Below are positions 55,990-64,000 of a DNA stretch of 64,000 nt, piece after piece. This stretch comes from R-RK-3 sp963842775 (GTDB lineage Bacteria; Pseudomonadota; Alphaproteobacteria; Rhizobiales; Rhodomicrobiaceae), in NCBI GenBank assembly GCA_963842775.1, contig CAWJHQ010000005.1, forward strand, positions 496,001 through 560,000. The letters run 5' to 3'. Within the stretch, counting starts at the first letter, position 1; every line of letters starts with the position of its first letter. Made by a program: the position numbers and the translations under genes. A model generated the notes under the pieces. The model made no database searches, was not told where the DNA came from, and saw nothing but the letters and a program-made list of their open reading frames with translations.

Positions 55990-56502
55990 TCAGCCAACGT
56001 TCTTATGCTGTGAATGGGTGGCCATGAGGCGGTCGGCCATGTGCTGTGGCCGCTCCAATGGCGGTGCGTAGCCGTGATTTACGAGATCGGCGGTCCGGTC
56101 GAGCACTGCACGCAGGTCGGCGGAGTACTGTTCACAGATCTCCGTGATCGCATCGGGCTCGATGCTGCCGTCCGGCATGCGATGCGTGAAGATGACTTCG
56201 ATGCTGCTCAAGACGATCCTGTCGAGCAATTCGATCATCGACTCGAAATCCGTACGGAAATTTTTGTCGAGGCCGTCGTAAATGCGCAACGTTTCCGCGC
56301 TTCCGGGAAGCGGCGAATTCCTGAAATATTCCGTGTAGCTAACCGGCTTCCATTGCCAAATATCGTCGATCATTTCAGGCAGGAGAATCGGAAGATTCTC
56401 GATCATCAACAATATCTCATTGAAATGATTCAGATAATCGTTGGCGATCCCCGACGCCGGATTGACCAAAGCCGCCGCCTGCGCTTCGAGCGAGAAATTC
56501 AT
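55990..56502 (-). CDS. Unknown protein heading the chemotaxis operon
   Basis: 170 residues, acidic and mostly helical by composition, with no signal peptide or membrane helix. No family was recognised. It starts the che operon, 18 bases before cheA, so a role in chemotaxis signalling is likely by context. A distant phosphatase or Hpt-like role is possible, but the usual CheZ or HxxKG motifs are not seen. Confidence 0.65.
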   Translation of the reverse strand: MNFSLEAQAAALVNPASGIANDYLNHFNEILLMIENLPILLPEMIDDIWQWKPVSYTEYFRNSPLPGSAETLRIYDGLDKNFRTDFESMIELLDRIVLSSIEVIFTHRMPDGSIEPDAITEICEQYSADLRAVLDRTADLVNHGYAPPLERPQHMADRLMATHSQHKNVG

Positions 56503-56829
56503 GCCTAACTCCGATCGGTCACGAGAACGGCCGTCATGGGCGGAATTGAGCCAGGGATCATGCTGTGAGAGTCCGCCGCGTTAGTAAAAATCCGTGTTCA
56601 CTCAAATTGATACTCGCAAACTCCTAAGAATCAGTTTTCAAGTTGTGTCGATGGGCAGATACCCGTTTTAGTTGCTGTGGTCTTTGCGAGTTCCCCGCTC
56701 TGTCATCACCGCGTCGTTTCAGAAATCACCAAGTATTTGTTGCGCAAGTTCCATCGATCACAAATTAATCTCGCGCAGCTGAAGGTCCTGGCACCTCGGC
56801 AACGCCGAGGATCGCAAAGGATCTGACAT
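56503..56829. other. Divergent spacer between che operon and small membrane gene
   Basis: 327 bases, relatively AT-rich for this window. It must hold the che promoter. No sigma-28 or sigma-54 consensus was found. CCTCGG/CCGAGG (56794-56810) forms a small hairpin 20 bases before the ATG at 56830. Confidence 0.4.
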
Positions 56830-57174
56830 ATGCCCTTCCCGAGATTGACCTGGGCAGGCCTGTTGATTGCAACCCTTGGCTGGGGATTTCTGCTGTCTTA
56901 CCCGCTGCTTGCGCCCACCGTGATCTCCTCATCAGGTGGCGCGGAGATCCGCGACCCGGCACGTTTCATTCTTGTTTTTGGCGAGAATGCCGTGATGACG
57001 GGCCTTGCCATCGCGGTTCTTGGGGCACTGGAACGCGCATTGCGCCTGCTCGGCCGCATCGCGGGAGGTGCGGGGCAGATGCGGGCTCAATCGAAGCCGG
57101 GCATGCCCTCAATGGCCTCGGCTCCCGCTCACCCCACGACCATCGCGACGATGCCGGCGCATCGCATATGCTGA
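56830..57174 (+). CDS. Small two-helix membrane protein of unknown function
   Basis: 114 residues. Hydrophobic segments lie at about 6-25 and 46-70, and the tail is Pro/Ala/Ser/His-rich and probably disordered. No family was recognised. The stop TGA overlaps a following ATG (TGATG at 57172-57176), so it is probably co-translated with a 54-residue gene. Confidence 0.5.
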   Translation: MPFPRLTWAGLLIATLGWGFLLSYPLLAPTVISSSGGAEIRDPARFILVFGENAVMTGLAIAVLGALERALRLLGRIAGGAGQMRAQSKPGMPSMASAPAHPTTIATMPAHRIC

Positions 57175-57332
57175 TGCCGCAACGTTCAGCCAGTGATGTC
57201 GTGACGCGCGGCGCGCTCAACGGTCGGGATTACGTCCTGTTCAGGGATGGTTCGGTTGTCGTTGAAACGCTGCTTGGCGCCAGGCGCTTCCCCTCCATCA
57301 CCGAAGCGCAGGAATTTATCGGCGCGAATTAA
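57168..57332 (+). CDS. Short (52-54 aa) unknown protein overlapping the previous gene
   Basis: An open frame from ATG 57168 (or ATG 57174 in the same frame) to TAA 57332. The product contains RGALNGRDYVLFRDGSVVVE and FPSITEAQEFIGAN, balanced in composition and with codon use like real genes here. The coupling to the upstream gene by TGATG supports translation. It has no signal or membrane segment. Function is unknown. Confidence 0.5.
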   Translation: MLMPQRSASDVVTRGALNGRDYVLFRDGSVVVETLLGARRFPSITEAQEFIGAN

Positions 57333-57404
57333 GCGCGGTCCGAAAATGCCTGCCCGCGAAGGCGTGGATGGACCCATCCGGATTCCATGCGAACGGATCG
57401 GGCC

Positions 57405-58763
57405 TTAATCCGTGGCGGCCAGCGCGTTCGCCACTTCCTGGAAGGCATTGACGCTTTGCGGGTCTTGCGGATGCTGCTTCATGCTTTCGAACAGCCTGGG
57501 CACCAGCTCGATGGCTCTGTCGAGTTCCGGGTCGACACCGCGATGATAGCCGCCCATGAGCCGCAGATCGCGCGTATCCTCATATCGCGCGATCAGCGCA
57601 CGTAGCTTCAGCACGAGCCCGCGCTCTTCCGGCGACCATACATGATCGGCGAGGCGGGACACCGAGCTCATGATGTTGACGGCCGGATAGCGTCCCTGAT
57701 CGGCGGTCGCCCGGTCGAGCACGATATGCCCGTCAAGCGTGCCGCGTATGTTGTCCGCCACCGGCTCATTATGGTCGTCGCCGTCGACGAGGACGGAGAA
57801 GATCGCGGTGATCGATCCGGAGCCCTCCTCGCCCGGCCCGGCCCGCTCCAGAAGCTTGGGCAGTTCGCTGAACACGCTTGGCGTATAACCGCGGGCCACG
57901 GGCGGTTCACCCGCAGCCAGCGCCACGTCGCGGGCAGCATGGGCAAAGCGCGTTACCGAGTCGATGATCAGCAGGACGTTCTCGCCCTGATCGCGGAAAT
58001 ATTCCGCAACCGACATCGCGGTCTTCGGGGCGAGCCGGCGCATCATCGGGCTTTCATCGCCGGTCGATACAATGGCGATGGCGCGATGGCGTTCCGCGCC
58101 AAGCGACTCTTCGAGAAACTCCCTCACTTCGCGTCCGCGTTCCCCGACCAGCGCCAGGATCGACTTGTCGAAGCCGCGCGCACGGGCGAGCATGCCGAGC
58201 AAGGTCGACTTGCCGATGCCCGATCCCGCGAAAATGCCGATACGCTGGCCCGCGCATAGCGGGGTGAACAGGTCGATGACGCGAACGCCCGTCTTGATCG
58301 GCGTGTTGACGCGCTTCCGCCGCATCGGAGCGGGCGGCTCGCGTTCGGTCGAGATGGCAATGGCGCCGGCCGGCAGCGGACCCGCACCGTCGATCGGCTG
58401 ACCGAGCGCGTTGAGTATCCGCCCCTTCCAGCCGGAATGAGGGCTGATGGTGATCGGGCCTTTCCGCCATGCGGTGGTCCCAAGCCCGGCATCGACGACG
58501 GCCTCGAAGGCCTTGATGGTCGCGCCGGTTTCGTCGATGCGGACGACCTCTCCAAGCTGGGATTTGACGCCGGATACCAGGCTGACGCTTTCGCCCAGCT
58601 TGACGAAATGTGAGAGGCCCGAGACGCGGCAATAGCCAGGCGTCACTGCCGTTACCACGCCGCCCACACGCATACTCGGCACGACAGCCGCGGAGGCAAC
58701 CACTGCTTCAAGCGTCTCAAGCGCGTTGCGCGGTTTGCGCGTGTCCCGTGGCCGGTCTGTCAT
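57405..58763 (-). CDS. fliI: Flagellum-specific ATP synthase FliI
   Basis: 452 residues. Walker A GSGIGKST is at 180-187, Walker B LLIIDSVTRFAHAARDVALA follows, and so does the ATPase alpha/beta signature PAVNIMSSVSR. It drives export of flagellar parts through the type III apparatus. It lies 196 bases downstream of flgF with repeats between them. Confidence 0.94.
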   Translation of the reverse strand: MTDRPRDTRKPRNALETLEAVVASAAVVPSMRVGGVVTAVTPGYCRVSGLSHFVKLGESVSLVSGVKSQLGEVVRIDETGATIKAFEAVVDAGLGTTAWRKGPITISPHSGWKGRILNALGQPIDGAGPLPAGAIAISTEREPPAPMRRKRVNTPIKTGVRVIDLFTPLCAGQRIGIFAGSGIGKSTLLGMLARARGFDKSILALVGERGREVREFLEESLGAERHRAIAIVSTGDESPMMRRLAPKTAMSVAEYFRDQGENVLLIIDSVTRFAHAARDVALAAGEPPVARGYTPSVFSELPKLLERAGPGEEGSGSITAIFSVLVDGDDHNEPVADNIRGTLDGHIVLDRATADQGRYPAVNIMSSVSRLADHVWSPEERGLVLKLRALIARYEDTRDLRLMGGYHRGVDPELDRAIELVPRLFESMKQHPQDPQSVNAFQEVANALAATD

Positions 58764-58807
58764 GATATAAGCCTTAAATCGGACCAGCGACTTTATATAT
58801 GCCCGTC

Positions 58808-58909
58808 GCCCCGGCCGTCAGAGCCGGGGCCTATTCACCTGGAACATCGGCAGTGCATTCGGCTGTGTGATTGGATCCCGGCTCGCCGCTACGGCGTCCG
58901 GGACGACAT
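58808..58909. repeat. Two GC-rich palindromic repeats between flgF and fliI
   Basis: GCCCCGGC (58808-58815) and GCCGGGGC (58823-58830) form an eight-pair stem. About 45 bases on, a second imperfect palindrome around CCCGGCTCGCCG/CGGCGTCCGGG is of the dispersed type common in Rhizobiales. They may weaken read-through from flgF into fliI. Confidence 0.55.
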
Positions 58910-58959
58910 AAATGCGCGATCCGAATCCTATTTTACGCAGGACGCTTCTAGGCGTCGGC

Positions 58960-59685
58960 TCAGGCGCTCGGGCCGAGCTCGCGAATGGCGGTCCTCAGCG
59001 TGCCGTCGGCGGTATCCATCGCACCGCTGAGCGCGTCGAATGACCGGTGCACGTCGATGAGACGGGTGATCTCCATCACCGGATTGACGTTGCCCCGCTC
59101 CGTGTAGCCCTGCAGCACGCCGACATTGGAGAAATCGAGCGCAGGCACGGCCGGGCGGTCAGGAATGACGCCGGAATTTTCGGCGCGCGTCAGCTTGGCG
59201 TCCTCCTCGATCCGGTGGAGACCGATCGCGCCGAGCTGCTGGCCGTTCTGCGTGATGGTGCCGTCACGGCTGATCTGCGGCACGCCGCCGGCCGGATTGA
59301 GAACGATCGGCGCGCCGCCGACATCGAGAACGGAATGACCGCTCAGCGTCTGCACATCGCCATTCGGGCTCATCATCATGCGGCCGTCGCGCGTATAGAC
59401 CTGTTTGCCGCCGACGTCGATCGACAGCCAGACATCGCCCTGGACTGCGACGTCAAACGGATCATCGGTGCGTACGATGTCGCCGGTGTTGCGTGACAGA
59501 TAGGTGCTGCCCGCCGAAGAAAACGCCACCGGGTTGGTCGGAACGCGAGAGAGCACGGTCTCGAACTTCACTTCTTCGGCGCGGAAACCCGCCGTCGAGG
59601 CATTGGCGACGTTGTGAGCTATGGTTTCCAGCCGCTGCTGAAGTGCGATTTGTCCGGAAAGGCCCACATATATGCCGCCTTGCAT
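58960..59685 (-). CDS. flgF: Flagellar basal-body rod protein FlgF
   Basis: 241 residues. The N-terminal rod motif IALQQRLETIAHNVANASTAGF (about 11-32) and the C-terminal YTERGNVNPVMEITRLIDVHRSFDA are those of proximal rod proteins. It is exported by the flagellar type III system and polymerises in the periplasmic rod. It starts three bases after the DUF1217 gene. Confidence 0.93.
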   Translation of the reverse strand: MQGGIYVGLSGQIALQQRLETIAHNVANASTAGFRAEEVKFETVLSRVPTNPVAFSSAGSTYLSRNTGDIVRTDDPFDVAVQGDVWLSIDVGGKQVYTRDGRMMMSPNGDVQTLSGHSVLDVGGAPIVLNPAGGVPQISRDGTITQNGQQLGAIGLHRIEEDAKLTRAENSGVIPDRPAVPALDFSNVGVLQGYTERGNVNPVMEITRLIDVHRSFDALSGAMDTADGTLRTAIRELGPSA

Positions 59686-59688
59686 CGT

Positions 59689-60472
59689 TCAATTCCCTCC
59701 GAGCCGCAAATTCTGAATGCTGGCGAGCAAATCGCCGCTTACGCCCATCGTGATCGGACCGCCAATCAAAATCGACGCGCCGCTGAAGGCGGGTTGTGCC
59801 CGGTTCACCTCCCACATGCTGGTGAAGCGGGTGATGAGTTTCTTCAGCTTTTCCGGATCCTTGAGGTCTTCCACATCGAGGCGCTTCGCGAACATCGCGG
59901 CCTGCTTATCGATGTCCAACGCGCCGGTCGCTTCGGAAAAGCCGAGCATCGTTTGCGTGACTTTCAGCAGGGCGGGATCGGCAAGCAGCCCCAGGATACT
60001 GTCGACGGTGGGAGCCTTGCGCTCAAAATAGAGGGCAAGACGGACGCCCTCGTCTTCGGCGCCGACATCCTCTTCCAGCGTCTGACGGTAAAATTTATCG
60101 ACGGTCCCTTGCTGCGTGCGCTCGAACGCGGTCGTGGTCGAACCATAGCGCTGGAAATTGAACGCCTCGGCGAATTCGCGGTAGCGGCGGTCGGAAAGGC
60201 TGTTGGCGAAGCTGTCGGACTTGTCGGTGCCCTCTTCCAGGACCTTGCGCATGAAGGCCTTGGCGTAGGCCATGTCCTCCAGGCCAAATGCCTTCATCGC
60301 GTAACGATAGAGGCGATCATCGGACATGAAATCATCGATGGATTTCGCCTTGCCGATGTTCTTGAGGTAGTACTCCGTCTGCCGCGACACGTCGGGCTTG
60401 TCCGCCACGCGGTCGATGCGACCGCGGCAGATTTTCGGAAACTATCTTGTAACTGGCCGTTGCCGTAAGCAC
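59689..60472 (-). pseudogene. DUF1217 flagellar protein, frameshifted near its 5' end (+1)
   Basis: The main frame begins at IDRVADKPDVSRQTEYYL and covers the DUF1217 domain to the end. The true N terminus (LTATASYKIVSENLPRS) lies in another frame from a GTG at 60472, eight bases after AGAGGA. The break is at about 60418; removing one base gives 260 residues, typical of DUF1217. An unaware annotation would start at GTG 60408 and lose 22 residues. DUF1217 genes sit beside flgF in rhizobia and are needed for flagella in some, by unclear means. Confidence 0.78.
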
Positions 60473-60640
60473 GGTCGTGTCCTCTCGCAGCTCTGTTTGA
60501 TCTATTTCCGCCCCGGGGCTTATCCGAAGCTGATCCCTTCAGCATGAGGCCCGTTCGCTTACAAAGCCTTAATAAGCTCCGTGCAAGGATGCTCTCGCTA
60601 AAACTTCCAGTTGAGTATCGAGTACAAGGGGGAGCGCCGC

Positions 60641-61513
60641 GTGACGATTGTGTTCGGCCTCGTCTTCACACTTGCCTGCATCGGGGGCAGCTTCTGGGCT
60701 ATGGGCGGAAATCTCATGGTCCTCATGCAGCCCTTTGAATATGTGATCATTCTAGGGTCGGGCATCGGCGCGTTCATCGTCGCGAACCCGATGAAGGTGA
60801 TCAAGGATACGGGCAAGGCGACCATAGAAGCCATCAAAGGCGCCGTGCCCAAGAATCGCGAATATATCGAGGTTCTTGGTTTGTTGTATTCCATTCTTCG
60901 CGAGATGAAAGGTCGATCTCGTAACGAAGTCGAGGAACATTTCGACAAACCGAACGAGTCTCTAATATTTAAGAAGTATCCAACAGTTCTGTACAACAAA
61001 GAGCTCACGATCTTCATTTGCGATTATTGCCGCCTCATCATCATGGGGAACGCAAGAACGCATGAGATCGAATCCCTTATGGATGAGGAAATCGAAACCT
61101 TGCGCGCCGACAAGCTGAAGGCCTACCACGCGATGACGGGACTCTCCGACGGTTTGCCGGCGCTCGGCATCGTCGCGGCGGTGCTCGGCGTGATCAAGGC
61201 GATGGGCGCGCTGAACGAAGCGCCGGAAGTGCTGGGCAAGCTGATCGGCGCCGCGCTCGTCGGCACCTTTGCGGGCGTGCTGTTTTCCTACGGCATCTTC
61301 ACGCCGCTGGCGACCAAGATCAAGATCACCCGCGAGAAGAAGATGCGGCTCTACATTATGACCAAACAAACCTTGCTGGCCTTCATGAACGGGGCCATGC
61401 CGCAAGTGGCGCTGGAATATGGCCGCAAGACCATCTCCGCTTATGAGCGGCCGACGATCGATCAGGTCGAGGAGGAGACGATCGGCGGAGGCAGCGAAAA
61501 GGCTGCCGCCTGA
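60641..61513 (+). CDS. motA: Flagellar motor stator protein MotA
   Basis: 290 residues with four membrane helices (about 3-22, 28-48, 165-185 and 200-220). The cytoplasmic loop carries the charged residues that touch FliG, and the Pro region near 170-180 is LSDGLPALGIVAAVLGVIKAMG. Start GTG 60641 follows GGGGGAG at six bases and matches the family N terminus; the frame is open to 60611. It is divergent from DUF1217-flgF. Confidence 0.93.
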   Translation: MTIVFGLVFTLACIGGSFWAMGGNLMVLMQPFEYVIILGSGIGAFIVANPMKVIKDTGKATIEAIKGAVPKNREYIEVLGLLYSILREMKGRSRNEVEEHFDKPNESLIFKKYPTVLYNKELTIFICDYCRLIIMGNARTHEIESLMDEEIETLRADKLKAYHAMTGLSDGLPALGIVAAVLGVIKAMGALNEAPEVLGKLIGAALVGTFAGVLFSYGIFTPLATKIKITREKKMRLYIMTKQTLLAFMNGAMPQVALEYGRKTISAYERPTIDQVEEETIGGGSEKAAA

Positions 61514-61605
61514 TATCCGAGCGGTCGCCGGGCTTGCCGGCTGCCGCGTAAATACCGAATTAAGAACCCGGCCGCCCCGGCGGCCCTTATGCGCTGGTGA
61601 ATGAA

Positions 61606-62004
61606 ATGGCCAATGAATCTGCTGCGAAGTCGCTTCCCGACCATCCGGAGGGGCTTGCTCAGTCCTTGGAGGAACTCGCCGCCGCGTTCGGCGCAAGACC
61701 GGAGTCCAGCGACAGAGCATCGCAAGGCGCGTCATCGGAATCGGCGAACTCGCCCAACATGGACCTGATCATGCGCATTCCCGTGACGGTGCAGATCGTG
61801 CTCGGGACAGCGACCATGCCGGTCGCCAATCTCGCCAAGCTGGGCCGCGGCGCGGTCGTGCCGCTGGACCGGCGTGTCGGCGAACCGGTCGACGTCGTCG
61901 TCAACGGCAAAGTCGTGGCGCGCGGCGAAGTGGTGGTGACCGACGAAGACAATTCCCGCTTCGGCATCTCGCTGACCGAGGTGCTGGGCAACCCCGGTTT
62001 CTGA
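61606..62004 (+). CDS. fliN: Flagellar motor switch protein FliN
   Basis: 132 residues. A variable acidic N terminus (1-50) is followed by the SpoA/FliN domain (about 55-130): MRIPVTVQIVLGTATMPVANLAKLGRGAVVPLDR and the closing GISLTEVLGNPGF. It forms the lower C-ring. In Sinorhizobium the gene lies between fliM and fliG; here both are absent from these positions. Confidence 0.93.
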   Translation: MANESAAKSLPDHPEGLAQSLEELAAAFGARPESSDRASQGASSESANSPNMDLIMRIPVTVQIVLGTATMPVANLAKLGRGAVVPLDRRVGEPVDVVVNGKVVARGEVVVTDEDNSRFGISLTEVLGNPGF

Positions 62005-62095
62005 TCTGCTCGCCGTCCTGTTTCGCCGGTGAAACCCAGCCCGGCCATGTTTGCGTAAGGCTTTCGCCGCTGACGAACCGCAAGCATGAGCGCAC

Positions 62096-63187
62096 ATGGC
62101 CGAACAGGGCGATAAAGACAGCAAAACCGAAGACGCGACCGAAAAGAAGATCAGGGACGCCGTCGACGAAGGCAACGTCCCCGCCTCGCGCGAAGCCGCG
62201 ACGCTTGCTTCGTTCATCGCCGTCTTCCTCGCCGTCAGCTTCATGTTCGGCGAAAATGTCGTTCACCTGCGGAATTCGCTGATCCGCTTCATCGACGATC
62301 CGGGCGGCTGGCGGCTGGAAAGCGGCGCCGATGCCGTCGCTGTCTTCCATCTCCTCGCCATCGATGCCGCCCGCCTGCTCCTTCCGGTGATATTGCTGCT
62401 GGTGGCTGCCGGTGTCGGGGCCGCCGTGCTGCAGAATCCGCCGCAACTCGTCACCAAGCGAATTGCGCCGGACCTGTCGCGCATCTCCCTCCAAAAAGGC
62501 TGGGGGCGCCTGTTCAGCCTTCGCGGCCTGGTCGAGTTCGGCAAATCCGCGTTCAAGCTGACAGCCGTCGCGATCGTCGGGTTTCTCGTCCTCAAGGCGA
62601 CGCAATCGGAGGTGCTGGCGTCCATGTTCATGGACCCGGCGATCCTCCCGGCGCTCGTGCAGCGCGTGCTTCTGCGCATCGTCGGCTGGGTGGCGCTGCT
62701 GACCCTCGCGCTCGTGGTCGCGGATCTCTTCTGGTCCCGCTTCAGCTGGCGCAAGGAATTGCGCATGACGAAGCAGGAGGTGAAGGACGAATTCAAGCAG
62801 GCTGAAGGCGACCCGCATATCAAGGGGCGGATCAAAGCTCTCGCGCGCGAACGCACGCGCCGCCGCATGATGGCTGAAGTGCCTCGCGCGACTTTGGTCG
62901 TCGTCAACCCCACCCATTATGCCGTCGCAATGCGCTACGTCCGCGAGGAAGGCGGCGCGCCGCTTGTGCTGGCAAAGGGCCAGGACCTCATCGCCCTGAA
63001 AATCCGCGAAATTGCTGAAAATCACGACATCCCGATCATCGAAGACAAGCCTCTCGCAAGGTCCCTGTACGACAGTGTTGAAGTCGATAAGCTTATTCCT
63101 CCGCAGTTCTACAAAGCTGTGGCCGAGCTTATATTCTTTCTACACACACGAAAAACTCGAAAATACACGGGCGGGACGAAGAGTTAG
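62096..63187 (+). CDS. flhB: Flagellar export apparatus protein FlhB
   Basis: 363 residues. Four membrane helices (about 35-55, 88-112, 150-168, 190-212) precede a cytoplasmic domain with the self-cleavage motif NPTH at 271-274. It switches export from rod/hook to filament type. The gap to fliN is 91 bases, where rhizobia carry fliG. Confidence 0.94.
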   Translation: MAEQGDKDSKTEDATEKKIRDAVDEGNVPASREAATLASFIAVFLAVSFMFGENVVHLRNSLIRFIDDPGGWRLESGADAVAVFHLLAIDAARLLLPVILLLVAAGVGAAVLQNPPQLVTKRIAPDLSRISLQKGWGRLFSLRGLVEFGKSAFKLTAVAIVGFLVLKATQSEVLASMFMDPAILPALVQRVLLRIVGWVALLTLALVVADLFWSRFSWRKELRMTKQEVKDEFKQAEGDPHIKGRIKALARERTRRRMMAEVPRATLVVVNPTHYAVAMRYVREEGGAPLVLAKGQDLIALKIREIAENHDIPIIEDKPLARSLYDSVEVDKLIPPQFYKAVAELIFFLHTRKTRKYTGGTKS

Positions 63188-63190
63188 AAG

Positions 63191-63658
63191 ATGCTGAAGC
63201 AGTGTCGCCAATATCATGACGAGCGCGAAATGGCGCTTGCTCTCGCCCTGAAGGAAGTCGCGGCCGAACTCCGGCTCATCGACGCGGTCGACCTCGTCGC
63301 ATTCATCCGCACCGGGCAGTTCGGCAATGTCCGCAGCCTGGTGAACGCCTCCACGGAGATGTATTTCAAGCCGGGAACGATGTCCTTCGCGGATTCCGGC
63401 GACGTCAGCCTCAATTGGACCGGTGAGCCGTCGGTCGTGCTGAACATGCAGTTCCATCACCGCAGAGTGGACGTGTTCTTCCGGCTGCTGCTGGAGAGCG
63501 AACAGGCCGGCGTCGAGATCGAATACATCACCTTCAGCGGCAAATCGCCCGACCCGGCGGAAGATACGCGGCATCTGATCGATGCCATCGCCGATGCGCG
63601 CTTCGCGCTCGCCGTCTGTCGCCATGAGCCGGCTGTTAAATCCACAACTCGCATATAG
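63191..63658 (+). CDS. Unknown protein following flhB
   Basis: 155 residues, three bases after flhB, so almost surely cotranscribed. It has no signal peptide or membrane helix, a helical N-terminal third and a beta-rich middle (VVLNMQFHHRRVDVFFRLLL). I did not recognise a family; similar genes occur in alphaproteobacterial flagellar clusters. A flagellar role is inferred from context only. Its stop TAG is part of a dispersed repeat. Confidence 0.65.
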   Translation: MLKQCRQYHDEREMALALALKEVAAELRLIDAVDLVAFIRTGQFGNVRSLVNASTEMYFKPGTMSFADSGDVSLNWTGEPSVVLNMQFHHRRVDVFFRLLLESEQAGVEIEYITFSGKSPDPAEDTRHLIDAIADARFALAVCRHEPAVKSTTRI

Positions 63659-63725
63659 AGCATTTTCCAGCAAAGGTGGGTACCGGTTTGCGTCGCGAAA
63701 ATGCGACCAAACAGGGAGATAGAGC
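63656..63725. repeat. Dispersed palindromic repeat (TAGAGC type)
   Basis: It starts TAGAGC and ends GATAGAGC, with the inverted pair GCATTTTC (63660-63667) and GAAAATGC (63697-63704) around a GTACCGGTTTGCG core. It is related in plan to the repeat at 41363. It begins exactly on the stop codon of the preceding gene. Confidence 0.75.
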
Positions 63726-64000
63726 CCCGGGCAGATTCAATCGGAATGGAAAAGGCTTAGCGCGCCGACTGTGGTGCCGCGCGGACGCATCGCCGAGCAA
63801 CTTTACGTGGGCCGGTCACGACAGGGTCGACTTTCACCCTTATATCGTCAAAAAGGAAAGCGAAACGCCGCGTTCGGCGAAGTGACATGGTTCGCAGTGA
63901 GGGGCTCTCGTCCGATGCCAAACTTTTTCCGCCGGCAAATTCGTGACGTCAGACATCGTCTTTATCTTCGCTCATCAGCCTAAGCAATATAAGAAGCTTC
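63726..64000. other. No gene seen to the window end
   Basis: 275 bases after the repeat hold no open frame with a convincing start, composition or motif. Confidence 0.4.

Noticed and set aside
55010..56071. 353-codon plus-strand open frame opposite cheA
   Set aside because: It is Ser/Arg-rich with no motifs; the opposite strand encodes CheA.
1..64000. CRISPR arrays, tRNA or rRNA genes
   Set aside because: No regularly spaced direct repeats and no tRNA- or rRNA-like sequence were noticed in the window.

Overview
The window looks like chromosomal DNA of an alphaproteobacterium, most likely of the order Hyphomicrobiales (Rhizobiales). The evidence is the flagellar gene order (fliI, flgF, a DUF1217 gene, motA, fliN, flhB), an ECF sigma factor with a ChrR anti-sigma factor, a FixJ-type regulator, and dispersed palindromic repeats beginning TAGAGC that are typical of that order. 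Genus cannot be fixed from the sequence. No rRNA, tRNA, CRISPR array or replication origin was seen.

Layout. 1-6.2 kb is an accessory stretch: a secreted HAD-type phosphatase (cut by the window edge), an IS1595-family transposase, a degenerate histidine kinase that has lost its phosphoacceptor histidine and ATPase domain, two response regulators, a cupin and a methyltransferase. 6.3-7.6 kb holds a PhnB-like protein and an AraC regulator. 7.7-17.65 kb is one tightly packed minus-strand catabolic operon headed by a LacI-type regulator: Gfo/Idh oxidoreductase, CoA transferase, enoyl-CoA hydratase, aldehyde dehydrogenase, SDR and two GMC oxidoreductases. It would take an alcohol through aldehyde and acid to a CoA ester. 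A divergent SDR gene starts at 17.96 kb, and two matching operators lie between it and lacI.

18.7-26.3 kb is an amide operon (amiC, amiR, five-subunit urea/amide ABC importer, formamidase). 41.6-49.5 kb is a second one with the same logic (amiC, amiR, formamidase) but a peptide-type ABC importer. The second has a well-formed leader attenuator: promoter, two small hairpins, and an 11-bp terminator whose 5' arm overlaps the second hairpin. That is what AmiR-type (ANTAR) antitermination requires. The first operon has a weaker version.

Between them lie a DUF1345 membrane protein, an RND efflux pair, an HtrA protease, a HEAT-like protein, DUF1203, Ogt, a monooxygenase, an SDR and a GST (26.6-37.7 kb). 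An ECF sigma/ChrR pair with two probable target genes (DUF4394 and fasciclin proteins) follows at 37.7-41.4 kb.

49.8-63.7 kb carries a LOG protein, a LysM protein, then chemotaxis genes (cheR, cheW, a CheA-receiver hybrid, an unknown 170-aa protein) and flagellar genes (fliI, flgF, DUF1217, motA, fliN, flhB, an unknown 155-aa protein).

A general caution: ten single-base frameshifts break nine otherwise well conserved genes. Nine of the ten are +1 insertions, and removing or adding one base per site restores a full-length family protein in every case. Either the assembly carries insertion errors or the strain is decaying. These genes are listed as frameshifted.
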